Source: an uncultured Lachnospiraceae bacterium
Lineage (GTDB): Bacteria; Bacillota; Clostridia; Lachnospirales; Lachnospiraceae
Assembly: GCA_937877165.1 (NCBI GenBank)
Contig: CALEFO010000206.1
Coordinates: 1-18,032, forward strand
Direction: 5' to 3'
DNA: 18,032 nucleotides
Shown: positions 1 through 6,997 of the stretch, one piece after another
How positions within the stretch are numbered: the first letter of the stretch is position 1
Layout: every line of letters begins with the position of its first letter
Made by a program: the position numbers and the translations under genes
Notes under the pieces: model-generated
What the model saw: only the letters and a program-made list of their open reading frames with translations
Told to the model about the DNA's origin: nothing
The model's database searches: none

Positions 1-951
1 TGTATTGTCGGCATGCTGCTTGCAGTTATTATCAAGCTGGAGTTCGGACAGGACGTTGCCATGACGACCTTTATTCCGCAGCTGACCGCGTTTGCAGTGG
101 CATCGTTCCGGATTCTTCCTTCCGTAGGAAAGCTCAATTCTTATATTTCCAACATCAATTACTGTGCCCCCTCGCTGGATTTTATTTATCAGGATTTGAA
201 GGGAATTGAAGCGTTCAAGGAAACTCTTCGGACAGAGGATGAGAAAAAGAATCTGAGTTTTCAGAGTGCGGTACATATCAAGGATATCTGCTTCCATTAT
301 TCCGATGCGGATTACAATGTCATTGATCATGTGTCCTTTGAAATTCCAAAGGGAAAAACGGTGGCACTGGTCGGATCATCTGGCGCCGGCAAAACGACAC
401 TTGCGGATATTATTCTGGGACTTCATACGCCGCAGAGCGGAGATATCCTTGTGGACGACTGGAGTATTCAAAAGAATCCCAATGCATGGCACCGGCTTCT
501 CGGCTATATTCCGCAGACAATATATCTGACCGATGACACAATCCGCAGGAATATCGCATTCGGAGTGAAAGAAGAGGAAATCGATGATAAAGCGGTGCAG
601 CAGGCGATTCATCAGGCCCAACTGGACGAATTTATTGAAGGACTTCCGGAAGGGCTTGAGACCTTTGTCGGAGACCGCGGCGTGCGGATTTCCGGCGGAC
701 AGAGACAGAGAATCGGCATTGCCAGAGCCCTGTATCAGAATCCGGAAATTCTGGTCATGGATGAGGCGACCTCTGCGCTGGACAATGAGACAGAGACGGC
801 AGTTATGGAATCCATCCATCGTCTTCAGGGCGAGAAGACCATGATCATCATTGCCCACCGCCTTACAACAATTCGCAATGTGGATCTGATCTATGAAGTG
901 GGAGATGGTGGGATACAGCTGCGCAGCAAGGAAGAACTTGGAATTGTCTGA
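1..951 (+). CDS. ABC exporter, fused permease/ATPase, PglK/MsbA-like (5' end outside window)
   Basis: The reading frame is open from base 1, so the N-terminal membrane segments lie outside the window. What remains is the end of the transmembrane domain followed by a complete nucleotide-binding domain. Counting from the methionine at base 13, the Walker A motif GSSGAGKT is at residues 121-128, the Q-loop glutamine at 168, the ISGGQ signature at 226-230, Walker B ending in D250 with catalytic E251, and the switch histidine at 282. All ATPase residues are intact. The segment LPSVGKLNSYISNINY before the ATPase resembles the PglK class that flips lipid-linked oligosaccharides, and the following genes for sugar transfer support that role. 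A lipid A or peptide exporter is the alternative. The family call is firm; the glycolipid substrate is inferred from context. Confidence 0.88.
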   Translation, partial: CIVGMLLAVIIKLEFGQDVAMTTFIPQLTAFAVASFRILPSVGKLNSYISNINYCAPSLDFIYQDLKGIEAFKETLRTEDEKKNLSFQSAVHIKDICFHYSDADYNVIDHVSFEIPKGKTVALVGSSGAGKTTLADIILGLHTPQSGDILVDDWSIQKNPNAWHRLLGYIPQTIYLTDDTIRRNIAFGVKEEEIDDKAVQQAIHQAQLDEFIEGLPEGLETFVGDRGVRISGGQRQRIGIARALYQNPEILVMDEATSALDNETETAVMESIHRLQGEKTMIIIAHRLTTIRNVDLIYEVGDGGIQLRSKEELGIV

Positions 952-998
952 CAGGACAAAGAGGAGCAGGCGGCAGGACAGGTTAGGAGGAAAACAAG

Positions 999-1895
999 AT
1001 GTCGGAAGAGGGTCTCTCATTGATGCAACGCTGCAAGAGAAAAGCGTGTAACATGTTCTGCAGGCAGATGCCGGATCGGTTGTACCTGGAATGGTTATAT
1101 GAAATCCGGATGGGTGAAAAGCTCCATCTGGAGCATCCGGAAACTTTCAACGAGAAGCTGAACTGGTTAAAGCTCTATGACCGCCGGGATGAGTATACGA
1201 AGATGGCGGACAAATATGAGGTTCGCCGGTATATTGCGGAGAAGATCGGAGATGAGTATCTGATCCCGCTTCTGGGCGTCTGGCACAATGCGGAGGAGAT
1301 TGATCCGGAAGGGCTCCCAGATCAGTTCGTCCTGAAATGCACGCATGATTCCGCCAGTGTCGTGATCTGCAGGGATAAGAAGACCTTTGACTGGAGGGCT
1401 GCGAGAGAACGTCTTTCGAAGTCACTTTCGGTGAATTATTTCTATCCGAGCAGAGAGTGGCCGTATAAGAATATTGTTCCAAAGATTATTGCGGAGCAGT
1501 ATATGGTGGACGAGTCCGGAACGGAGCTGAAGGATTACAAGATCTATAACTTTGGCGGAAAACCGGAGCTGATTCAGGTGGATTTCGGACGCTTTGTGCA
1601 CCATGAGCGGAATCTGTATGATCTGAACTGGAACTATATTGATGAGCAGATTGAATACCCCAGAAATCCCGGAGTTTCCATTGCCAAACCGGAACATCTG
1701 GATCTGATGCTGGAGCTTGCAGAGAAGCTTTCGAAGGGAATTCCCAGTGTGCGGACGGATTTCTATTCCATCAATGGGAGAGTATATTTCGGCGAGATTA
1801 CATTTTACCAAGAGGCCGGTTTTGCCCATTTCTCTTCGGATCAATATGACAGGTACTTGGGAAGTCTGATTCGGCTGCCGGAGAAGAATGTTTGA
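999..1895 (+). CDS. TupA-like ATP-grasp protein of a polysaccharide locus
   Basis: This 298-residue cytoplasmic protein matches the ATP-grasp TupA-type family, often annotated as a glycosyltransferase in surface-polysaccharide clusters. Visible hallmarks are FNEKLNWLKLYDR at residues 50-62, FVLKCTHDS at 110-118 in the expected nucleotide-binding lobe, LKDYKIYNFGGKP in the middle, and RTDFYSINGRVYFGEITF at 252-269. In that last stretch D254 and E266 are the likely metal ligands. Known relatives form amide or peptide-like bonds using ATP, so this protein may add an amino-linked substituent to the glycan rather than transfer a sugar. The start is set by TAGGAGG at 984-990, eight bases before the ATG. 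The stop codon TGA (1893-1895) lies inside the first bases of the 109-bp repeat; reading through it would stay open across the repeat. Confidence 0.82.
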   Translation: MSEEGLSLMQRCKRKACNMFCRQMPDRLYLEWLYEIRMGEKLHLEHPETFNEKLNWLKLYDRRDEYTKMADKYEVRRYIAEKIGDEYLIPLLGVWHNAEEIDPEGLPDQFVLKCTHDSASVVICRDKKTFDWRAARERLSKSLSVNYFYPSREWPYKNIVPKIIAEQYMVDESGTELKDYKIYNFGGKPELIQVDFGRFVHHERNLYDLNWNYIDEQIEYPRNPGVSIAKPEHLDLMLELAEKLSKGIPSVRTDFYSINGRVYFGEITFYQEAGFAHFSSDQYDRYLGSLIRLPEKNV

Positions 1896-1998
1896 AAGTG
1901 ACATTGATATATCGCTTTCAAACTGCAGCATCGGTGCTGATGCACCGGCTGCCACATTCGGCAAACCCGCCTTCGCGGATTTTGCCTCAGCGGGGTAT
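1890..1998 (+). repeat. 109-bp structured repeat, copy A (full length)
   Basis: This copy fills the whole space between the ATP-grasp and fucosyltransferase genes. It has three hairpins. The first is a 34-base imperfect palindrome at 1890-1923, with arms starting GTTTGAAAG and ending CTTTCAAAC. The second is at 1925-1952: GCAGC/GCTGC outside CGGTGC/GCACCG, loop TGAT. The third is at 1960-1986: GGCAAA/TTTGCC outside CCGC/GCGG, loop CTTC. Aligned by eye to copy B on the other strand, it has the same 109-base length. The 75 bases after the palindrome differ at only about six positions. The repeat supplies the TGA of the upstream gene and the AGCGGGG and TAT just before the downstream start. Confidence 0.9.
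1989..1995 (+). promoter_or_regulatory. Repeat-derived ribosome-binding site of the GT11 gene
   Basis: AGCGGGG is the only purine-rich, G-rich stretch upstream of the GT11 reading frame. It lies seven bases before the ATG at 2003 but only one base before the ATG at 1997, which favours 2003. It is part of the repeat's right end, so the repeat seems to have donated the translation signal. The match to a canonical AGGAGG site is weak. Confidence 0.4.
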
Positions 1999-2002
1999 GA
2001 AA

Positions 2003-2881
2003 ATGAATATTATTGAAATAAAAGGAGGGCTGGGCAACCAGATGTTTCAGGCTGCTCTCTGCGTTGCTTTTCTGAAGAAAGGCATCGACGCTGCGGCGGA
2101 CTTTTCATTTTATCAGTCCGGAAGGCAAGAACGGGAACTGGCCCTTAATTTTTTTCCGAACTTCTGTCTGGACACAGCAGATGAAAAGAAAGCGGCCAGG
2201 CTGCGGGGCTATGGCTACAATGAATCCATATTTGATAAAATTGGCAGAAAACTACTGCCTTCAACTGCCAGAGTTTTCCAGGAGGATGTCAGAAAGGGAT
2301 ATCAGCCGGAAGTGTTTGACAAGAGGGACACTTACATCAGCGGATACTGGCAGTGTGAGAAGTATTTTAGTGAGTACCGAAAAGATATTTTGGAAATATT
2401 CTGTTTTCCGGAGATCTCAGGCGGAAGTGTATGCTGTCAAATCAGGGACAGAATTTTGGAAGATGATGGTGCAGTTTCTCTTCATGTTCGAAGAGGCGAC
2501 TATCTTAATCCTAAATATGAAAATGTATACCGTGATGTATGCACGGAGCAGTATTACAAAAATGCAATTTCCTATATGCGGATGAAGAATCCTCAGTGTC
2601 ATTTTTATGTGTTTTCCGACGATATTCCGTGGTGCAGGGAACACTTGGGGAAGGACAACATGATCTATGTTGATTGCAACCGTGGAGAAAACAGTCCGTA
2701 TGATATGTATCTGATGAGTATTTGCCGTCATAATATCATAGCCAACAGCAGTTTCAGCTGGTGGGGGGCATGGCTGAATCAGACAGAAGGAAAAGAAATC
2801 CTTGCTCCGGAGAGGTGGTTTCATCATATGGATGTCTGTGACCAGATTTGTGACTCATGGATAAGGATCAGCAGCACATGA
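2003..2881 (+). CDS. Glycosyltransferase family 11, alpha-1,2-fucosyltransferase-like
   Basis: From the ATG at 2003 the protein is 292 residues, the usual size for bacterial GT11 enzymes, and begins MNIIEIKGGLGNQMFQ, the typical N-terminus. The diagnostic motifs are GGLGNQMFQ at residues 8-16, HVRRGDYL at 161-168 (the GDP-fucose-binding HxRR motif) and NSSFSWWGAWL at 248-258. It should transfer fucose from GDP-fucose to a galactose-type acceptor in the cytoplasm. The frame extends upstream to a TTG at 1892, but that extension is translated repeat DNA and is unlike the family, so it is rejected; an ATG at 1997 would add only two residues. The stop overlaps the ATG of the next gene (ATGA), which suggests translational coupling. 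A G6 run lies at 2763-2768 within the WWGA codons. Family call firm; linkage and acceptor inferred. Confidence 0.9.
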   Translation: MNIIEIKGGLGNQMFQAALCVAFLKKGIDAAADFSFYQSGRQERELALNFFPNFCLDTADEKKAARLRGYGYNESIFDKIGRKLLPSTARVFQEDVRKGYQPEVFDKRDTYISGYWQCEKYFSEYRKDILEIFCFPEISGGSVCCQIRDRILEDDGAVSLHVRRGDYLNPKYENVYRDVCTEQYYKNAISYMRMKNPQCHFYVFSDDIPWCREHLGKDNMIYVDCNRGENSPYDMYLMSICRHNIIANSSFSWWGAWLNQTEGKEILAPERWFHHMDVCDQICDSWIRISST

Positions 2882-4254
2882 AAATTTTGATCGTCAATAA
2901 ATTCCTGTATCCCAACGGCGGATCGGAGACCTATATCTTCAGCATTGGCAGGCAGTTGGAGAAGATGGGGCATGAGGTTCAGTATTTCGGGATGGAGCAT
3001 GAGGGGCGGATTGTCGGCAATCATGCGGAGAGCTATACCGAAGATATGTCCTTCCGGAATGGAAATGGCTGCGGGACAGGATCTCACAGCGGTCTTGCCC
3101 AGAAGCTTGGCAAATTGACCTATCCGTTCAAGATTATTTATTCGAAGGATGCGAGGAAGAAGATCCAGAGAGTTCTGGAGGATTTTCATCCGGATGTGGC
3201 GCATCTGAACAACATCAATTTCCAGATTACACCGTCCATCATTGATGAGATCAAGGCATTCGATCCGAAGATCCGGATTGTTTATACGGCACATGATCCG
3301 CAGTGGGTCTGTCCGAACCATATGATGCGGATTCCTTCCACGGGAGAGCTCTGCAGCCGGTGCATTGACGGAGCAGCAGGAAACTGCGCGAAGAATCGCT
3401 GTATTCATAATTCAAGGGCGCAGAGTATCATCGGCACAATGGAGGCGGAGTTCTACAAGCGCAGGAAGACATATGAGAAGGTAGATGTTATTATTGCACC
3501 CAGTGAATTTATGAATCGCGTCCTGTCACACAATCCTCAGCTGAAGGGGCGAATTGTGACGCTTCATAATGCAGTGAATGCGATGACGGATGAAACCGTT
3601 GATTCTTCTGCAGCATATGTGAACAAAGAACAGCAAACGGATGCAGGATCATTTGCATGCGAGGGGCAAACGGCAGCAGCTGATTCGGGCTCTCGGGAGA
3701 AATCCGAAGAGAAAAAGCGTTATGTGCTCTATTTCGGCCGTTTTTCCGAGGAAAAGGGCATTCGGACGCTCCTGAAGGCTGTCGGGGAACTTCCGGAAAT
3801 TCCCTTTGTGTTTGCAGGAAAGGGTGAACTGGAGGAGCAGGTGAATGCTCTGCCCAACACCCGGAATGCAGGATTCTGTTCCGGAGAGAAGATGACTGAA
3901 CTGATCCGTGGTGCGGCGTTTACGGTGTTTCCTTCGGAGTGGTATGAGAATTGTCCGTATTCTGTGATTGAGTCGCAGCTTGCAGGAACGCCGATTCTAG
4001 CCTCCAATCTGGGAGGGACTCCGGAGCTACTGGTACCGGGTGTCACCGGGGAGCTTTTCGAAGCCGGGAACGCCTCGGAGCTCGCAGAAAAGATCCGGGA
4101 CTTATGGCCGGATGAAAAACGTTTGGCACAATACCGGAGCGGATGTCAGAAATTGATTCAGGGGAAGCTGGAACTGAAATTTGACAGCGTGGAAGAGTAC
4201 TGCCGGAAGCTGGTGGATCTTTATCAGAAGGACCTGCATTTTATACCTCGCTGA
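2878..4254 (+). CDS. Glycosyltransferase family 4 (GT-B fold)
   Basis: The protein begins MKILIVNKFLYPNGGSETY, the standard GT4 N-terminal loop. It has the retaining-GT EX7E motif at E357-E365 (ENCPYSVIE) and the usual GTPELL segment after it. A cysteine group lies in the N-terminal domain at C145, C159, C162, C170 and C175 and could hold a metal. Between the two Rossmann domains, residues 236-280 form a hydrophilic, low-complexity linker rich in D, E, S, A and Q, longer than I expect for the family. I chose the ATG at 2878 because it overlaps the previous stop by four bases, has AAGGA ten bases upstream and starts at the conserved sequence. An in-frame ATG at 2857 adds seven residues. The last codons and the TGA at 4252-4254 come from repeat copy B. 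Donor sugar cannot be read from the sequence. Confidence 0.87.
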   Translation: MKILIVNKFLYPNGGSETYIFSIGRQLEKMGHEVQYFGMEHEGRIVGNHAESYTEDMSFRNGNGCGTGSHSGLAQKLGKLTYPFKIIYSKDARKKIQRVLEDFHPDVAHLNNINFQITPSIIDEIKAFDPKIRIVYTAHDPQWVCPNHMMRIPSTGELCSRCIDGAAGNCAKNRCIHNSRAQSIIGTMEAEFYKRRKTYEKVDVIIAPSEFMNRVLSHNPQLKGRIVTLHNAVNAMTDETVDSSAAYVNKEQQTDAGSFACEGQTAAADSGSREKSEEKKRYVLYFGRFSEEKGIRTLLKAVGELPEIPFVFAGKGELEEQVNALPNTRNAGFCSGEKMTELIRGAAFTVFPSEWYENCPYSVIESQLAGTPILASNLGGTPELLVPGVTGELFEAGNASELAEKIRDLWPDEKRLAQYRSGCQKLIQGKLELKFDSVEEYCRKLVDLYQKDLHFIPR

Positions 4255-4351
4255 GGCAAAATCCGCGTAGGCGGTTTTGTCGAATGCGGCAGCCGGTGCG
4301 TCAGCACCGATGCTGCAGTTTGAAAGTGACATATCGATGTCACTTTCAAAC
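4243..4351 (-). repeat. 109-bp structured repeat, copy B (full length, reverse orientation)
   Basis: This is the reverse-oriented partner of copy A and also 109 bases long. Its terminal palindrome is perfect: 15-base arms at 4318-4332 and 4337-4351 around a four-base loop. The inner hairpins are kept too. The third hairpin, read on the minus strand, pairs GGCAAAA with TTTTGCC and CCGC with GCGG, with one bulged A. Several differences from copy A fall in loops or leave pairing possible. The repeat end overlaps the 3' end of the GT4 gene and supplies its last codons and stop. On the minus strand, one frame is open across the whole element (about FESDIDMSLSN through ADFASARY), although this is not a gene. 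Confidence 0.9.
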
Positions 4352-4415
4352 TTCTTATGAAGAAGGCTTCGGAACAGGAGAGGAATAAAGAATCCGGACA
4401 GGAAGCTTCCGGCGT

Positions 4416-5498
4416 TTGGAAAGAAAATTTCGGGAAGGAATGTACGAGTTGATTCATTGCGGGAAAAAAGGAACAAGACTTCGGATTTGCGGAAAAATCA
4501 TTCTGTTTGCGGTTATCTTTTATGCAGCGGAGTTCGTTGTCTTCTGTCTGACTGGAACCGAGATTTCTTCATGGAGCCGGAGAATCCTGAATCAGATGTA
4601 TACGGATTCGCCCATTGAGATTGGTGTGATCGGAGGGTCACAGGTGTTGTATGGGATTTCCCCATCGGTCATGCAGGAAAGACTCGGGAAGGCATCGGCC
4701 AATCTGACTTCCTCTCAGCAGCCGCTCTCCGCAACGGACGCTGTTCTCCGGGAGACCGCGGCGCATCACCCGGAGATGAAGGAGGTATATGTCTCGCTGG
4801 ACTATTCCCTGGTGATGGCAGACGAGGTGAATCTGGAGAGCATCTATATGATGGCCGATGCCATGCCCGCTTCCTGGAATAAAGTGCGGTTTCTGCTTCA
4901 TGCGACACCGCAGGAGTACTATCTGAACAGCTTCCTCCCACTTCGGAAGGGAGAAAGCTATTCGTTTTCCAGGCAGCAGATCGTGCAGAATCTTGCAGTT
5001 TTGAAGGAACCGGATTATCGTTTTCAAGCCAGTGCAGGCGGATATGCACCTCACGACGGCATGACCCAGGCAGCCTATGATGCATTGGCGGAAGAATATC
5101 AGAGCAAAAAGGAATCCTTACCGGAAGAAAACGGAAAGGTGGTCCTGCCGGATCGGTCTGTATGGGCAATCCGGGACATGATAAGCTTTTGCAAGAAGCG
5201 GGACATTCATTTGACCTTTTTGGCCACGCCGGTTCCGGAATTCGTCACGGAATCCGTGACAAATTATGATGGATATGTACAGGCTGTCAGAGATCTGCTG
5301 GATGAAAGTGATGTTGAGTATCTGGACTTTAATCAAAACAGAAAATGCGAAGAAAAACAGAATTATGATGAAACACGGCAGGGGTGCCTGTTTGACAGGA
5401 AGAATCCTTCGCTTTTTAACGATGATTTTCATCTGAGCGGGATGGGAGCCGAGATTTTTACAGAGAGTTTGTGCAGTTGGCTTCAGACGAATGGGTAA
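4416..5498 (+). CDS. Membrane-anchored SGNH-fold protein, DltD/AlgJ-like (putative glycan O-acyl esterase or transferase)
   Basis: A single N-terminal hydrophobic segment (IILFAVIFYAAEFVVFCL) is followed by a large, probably extracytoplasmic domain. Numbering from the ATG at 4440, the domain opens with IGVIGGSQVLYGISP, where S67 would be the SGNH nucleophile. It ends with DDFHLSGMGAEIF, where D328/D329 and H331 fit the DxxH block. This arrangement is seen in DltD and alginate-acetylation-type proteins. A role in adding or removing O-acyl groups on the exported glycan is inferred and fits the acyltransferase gene downstream. The start is uncertain: TTG at 4416 has AGGAAG ten bases upstream, whereas ATG at 4440 has GGGAAGGA touching it, which is too close. 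An in-frame TAA at 4386 limits any extension. Specific activity is unknown. Confidence 0.68.
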   Translation: MERKFREGMYELIHCGKKGTRLRICGKIILFAVIFYAAEFVVFCLTGTEISSWSRRILNQMYTDSPIEIGVIGGSQVLYGISPSVMQERLGKASANLTSSQQPLSATDAVLRETAAHHPEMKEVYVSLDYSLVMADEVNLESIYMMADAMPASWNKVRFLLHATPQEYYLNSFLPLRKGESYSFSRQQIVQNLAVLKEPDYRFQASAGGYAPHDGMTQAAYDALAEEYQSKKESLPEENGKVVLPDRSVWAIRDMISFCKKRDIHLTFLATPVPEFVTESVTNYDGYVQAVRDLLDESDVEYLDFNQNRKCEEKQNYDETRQGCLFDRKNPSLFNDDFHLSGMGAEIFTESLCSWLQTNG

Positions 5499-5506
5499 AA
5501 AGCAGT

Positions 5507-5608
5507 ATGGACAAGGTGGCACAGTACGATCCGCACACGCCACTTATTGTTGACCGAGAGAGGAGAACGGTAAAATTACAAACCGGAGCTTTTAAAATAT
5601 TAATATAA
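5507..5608 (+). CDS. Candidate small ORF, 33 residues, unknown
   Basis: An ATG at 5507 opens a 33-codon frame beginning MDKVAQYDPHTPLIVD and ending at a TAA (5606-5608) that overlaps the AAGGAG assigned to the next gene. The peptide is charged, has no membrane segment and matches no family I recognise. The sequence before its ATG is only weakly purine-rich. It could be a coupled leader peptide for the membrane protein at 5627, the remnant of a lost gene, or chance. It occupies most of the intergenic space. Confidence 0.22.
   Translation: MDKVAQYDPHTPLIVDRERRTVKLQTGAFKILI
5550..5576 (+). promoter_or_regulatory. Weak internal promoter candidate
   Basis: TTGACC at 5550-5555 and TAAAAT at 5571-5576 resemble sigma-A boxes, but the spacer is 15 bases, shorter than ideal. 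The A/T-rich stretch just downstream (about 5590-5606) would suit an initiation region. This is the largest gap between genes of the membrane-protein run, so an internal promoter here would be sensible, but the evidence is slight. Confidence 0.22.
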
Positions 5609-5626
5609 GGAGTCAGTTTGTAAGGG

Positions 5627-6967
5627 ATGAGACTGATCAGTAAAGAGACAATAAAAACTTGTGTCAGGCTGTTTTTGTGCCTGATCTTGAGCGTTCTATG
5701 TGGTATGACTCTGCTGGTTCTGGTGAATTACCTGCCGAGTGAACGGATCAAGAACAATGTCCGCAGCGGTGCACAGATTATTTTACAGGAGAATGCCGAA
5801 TTTCAGTATGCAGACGGATACGTTGAGGCAATTCTGGATAATTATACGGATGCTTTGATTTTGTCCAAGGTGGTTTATCCATCGGATCATCCGTTAAAGG
5901 ATGCCGTGATGGTGCCGAGTTATTCTTTCCCCGGACAGGATGTTGAGGGAATGCAGCTGTTCGGTACGTTGAATGATAATCCGCTTGATGATGTACAGGT
6001 GGATACTTATGCCAGATATTGGCATGGATATCTGGCTGTGTTGAAGCCCTTTTTTACTTTTTTCAGTTATGCGGACTTTCGGATTCTGAATCAGGCTGCA
6101 GAGTTAATTCTGATGCTGATGATTGCCGCCCTGATGCAAAAAAGACATTTGGGATTTCTGATTCCTGCGTATGTGGGAATGCTTATCCTATGGAATCCGG
6201 GAACGATGGGAGTCAGCCTGCAGTATGCGCCGTGCTGTTACATATCCCTTGGTGCAGCAGCGTTCATCTTATGGACGAGTAGATATCATGCGGAATTTCA
6301 GAAAATACTATTTCTGTTTCTTTTTTGCGGAATTCTGACAGCATATCTGGATTTTTTGACTTATCCGATTGCGACACTTGGGATTCCGCTGATTTTCTGG
6401 ATTTTAACAGAGACCTCGCAAAGCAGGATCCGGAAAAAATCGGAGAGTCTGAAAATCGGACTTCTTTGCATCGTCTGGGTCGCCGGTTATTTGGGAATGT
6501 GGGCTGGAAAATGGATTCTTGGAACGTTGCTTTCCGGAGAGAATATTCTGAGTGATGCAGCACTTAATGTTGCCAATCGCACCTCCACACAGGATGGGGG
6601 ACAGAGTCTTACACGGTCCGGCGTTGTGATGTATCTGATTCGATATACATTTGGGAAAAAGCCGTATCTGTTGCTGATGATAGTTTTGATTGGTGCAATC
6701 ATGATGTGGCTGCATATGAAAAAGAAATTATTGAAGGATAAGAACAACAAGGCAGAAGGAATAATGGTACCTGCTAGGAAGAACAAGTGTATTTGGTTGG
6801 TTCTTGTGGGGGGGCTTCCGTTTCTCTGGTACTTTGTAACCGCCAATCATAGTTTTATTCATCCCCGCCTGGTGTATCGTGCCATGGGGGTAACGGTTCT
6901 GGCATGGATATCGGCAACTTTGCTGGTGGTCCAGAGTTATCCATGGCGGATAAAAGATTCCAATTGA
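5627..6967 (+). CDS. Polytopic membrane protein of polysaccharide locus, function unknown
   Basis: This 446-residue protein has about ten hydrophobic segments (near residues 12-34, 154-170, 174-191, 200-216, 226-242, 246-260, 276-298, 346-363, 387-404 and 418-436). A polar domain of roughly 115 residues follows the first segment and contains LDNYTDALIL (70-79) and ARYWHGYLAVLKP (129-141). Near the C-terminus, TANHSFIHPRLVYR (405-418) has a clustered His/Asn pattern suggestive of an active site. I do not recognise a named family. The layout, a first helix then an outside polar domain, resembles GT-C transferases or glycan polymerases. AAGGAG lies 14 bases before the ATG, which is long; an in-frame TAA at 5621 excludes an earlier start. 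A G7 run sits in the LVGGL codons at 6808-6814. Confidence 0.7.
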   Translation: MRLISKETIKTCVRLFLCLILSVLCGMTLLVLVNYLPSERIKNNVRSGAQIILQENAEFQYADGYVEAILDNYTDALILSKVVYPSDHPLKDAVMVPSYSFPGQDVEGMQLFGTLNDNPLDDVQVDTYARYWHGYLAVLKPFFTFFSYADFRILNQAAELILMLMIAALMQKRHLGFLIPAYVGMLILWNPGTMGVSLQYAPCCYISLGAAAFILWTSRYHAEFQKILFLFLFCGILTAYLDFLTYPIATLGIPLIFWILTETSQSRIRKKSESLKIGLLCIVWVAGYLGMWAGKWILGTLLSGENILSDAALNVANRTSTQDGGQSLTRSGVVMYLIRYTFGKKPYLLLMIVLIGAIMMWLHMKKKLLKDKNNKAEGIMVPARKNKCIWLVLVGGLPFLWYFVTANHSFIHPRLVYRAMGVTVLAWISATLLVVQSYPWRIKDSN

Positions 6968-6997
6968 TCTACTAACTGTAGTAAAGGAAGCAGCCTG

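Noticed and set aside
376..1020. 214-codon open frame on the minus strand
   Set aside because: Antisense to the intact ABC ATPase motifs; no independent start signal or recognisable product.
1892..2002. N-terminal extension of the fucosyltransferase from a TTG at 1892
   Set aside because: The added residues are translated repeat DNA, GT11 proteins normally begin at MNIIEIKGGLGNQ, and no ribosome site precedes the TTG at suitable spacing.
4318..4351. Perfect 15-base inverted repeat as a transcription terminator
   Set aside because: No T run follows on either strand and copy A carries the same palindrome between two apparently co-transcribed genes; it is better explained as the repeat's terminal hairpin.
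4357..4452. 31-codon ORF (starts MKKASEQERNKE) just after repeat copy B, overlapping the SGNH gene start
   Set aside because: No ribosome site, different frame from the real gene, and no recognisable sequence; a frameshifted old N-terminus is possible but unsupported.
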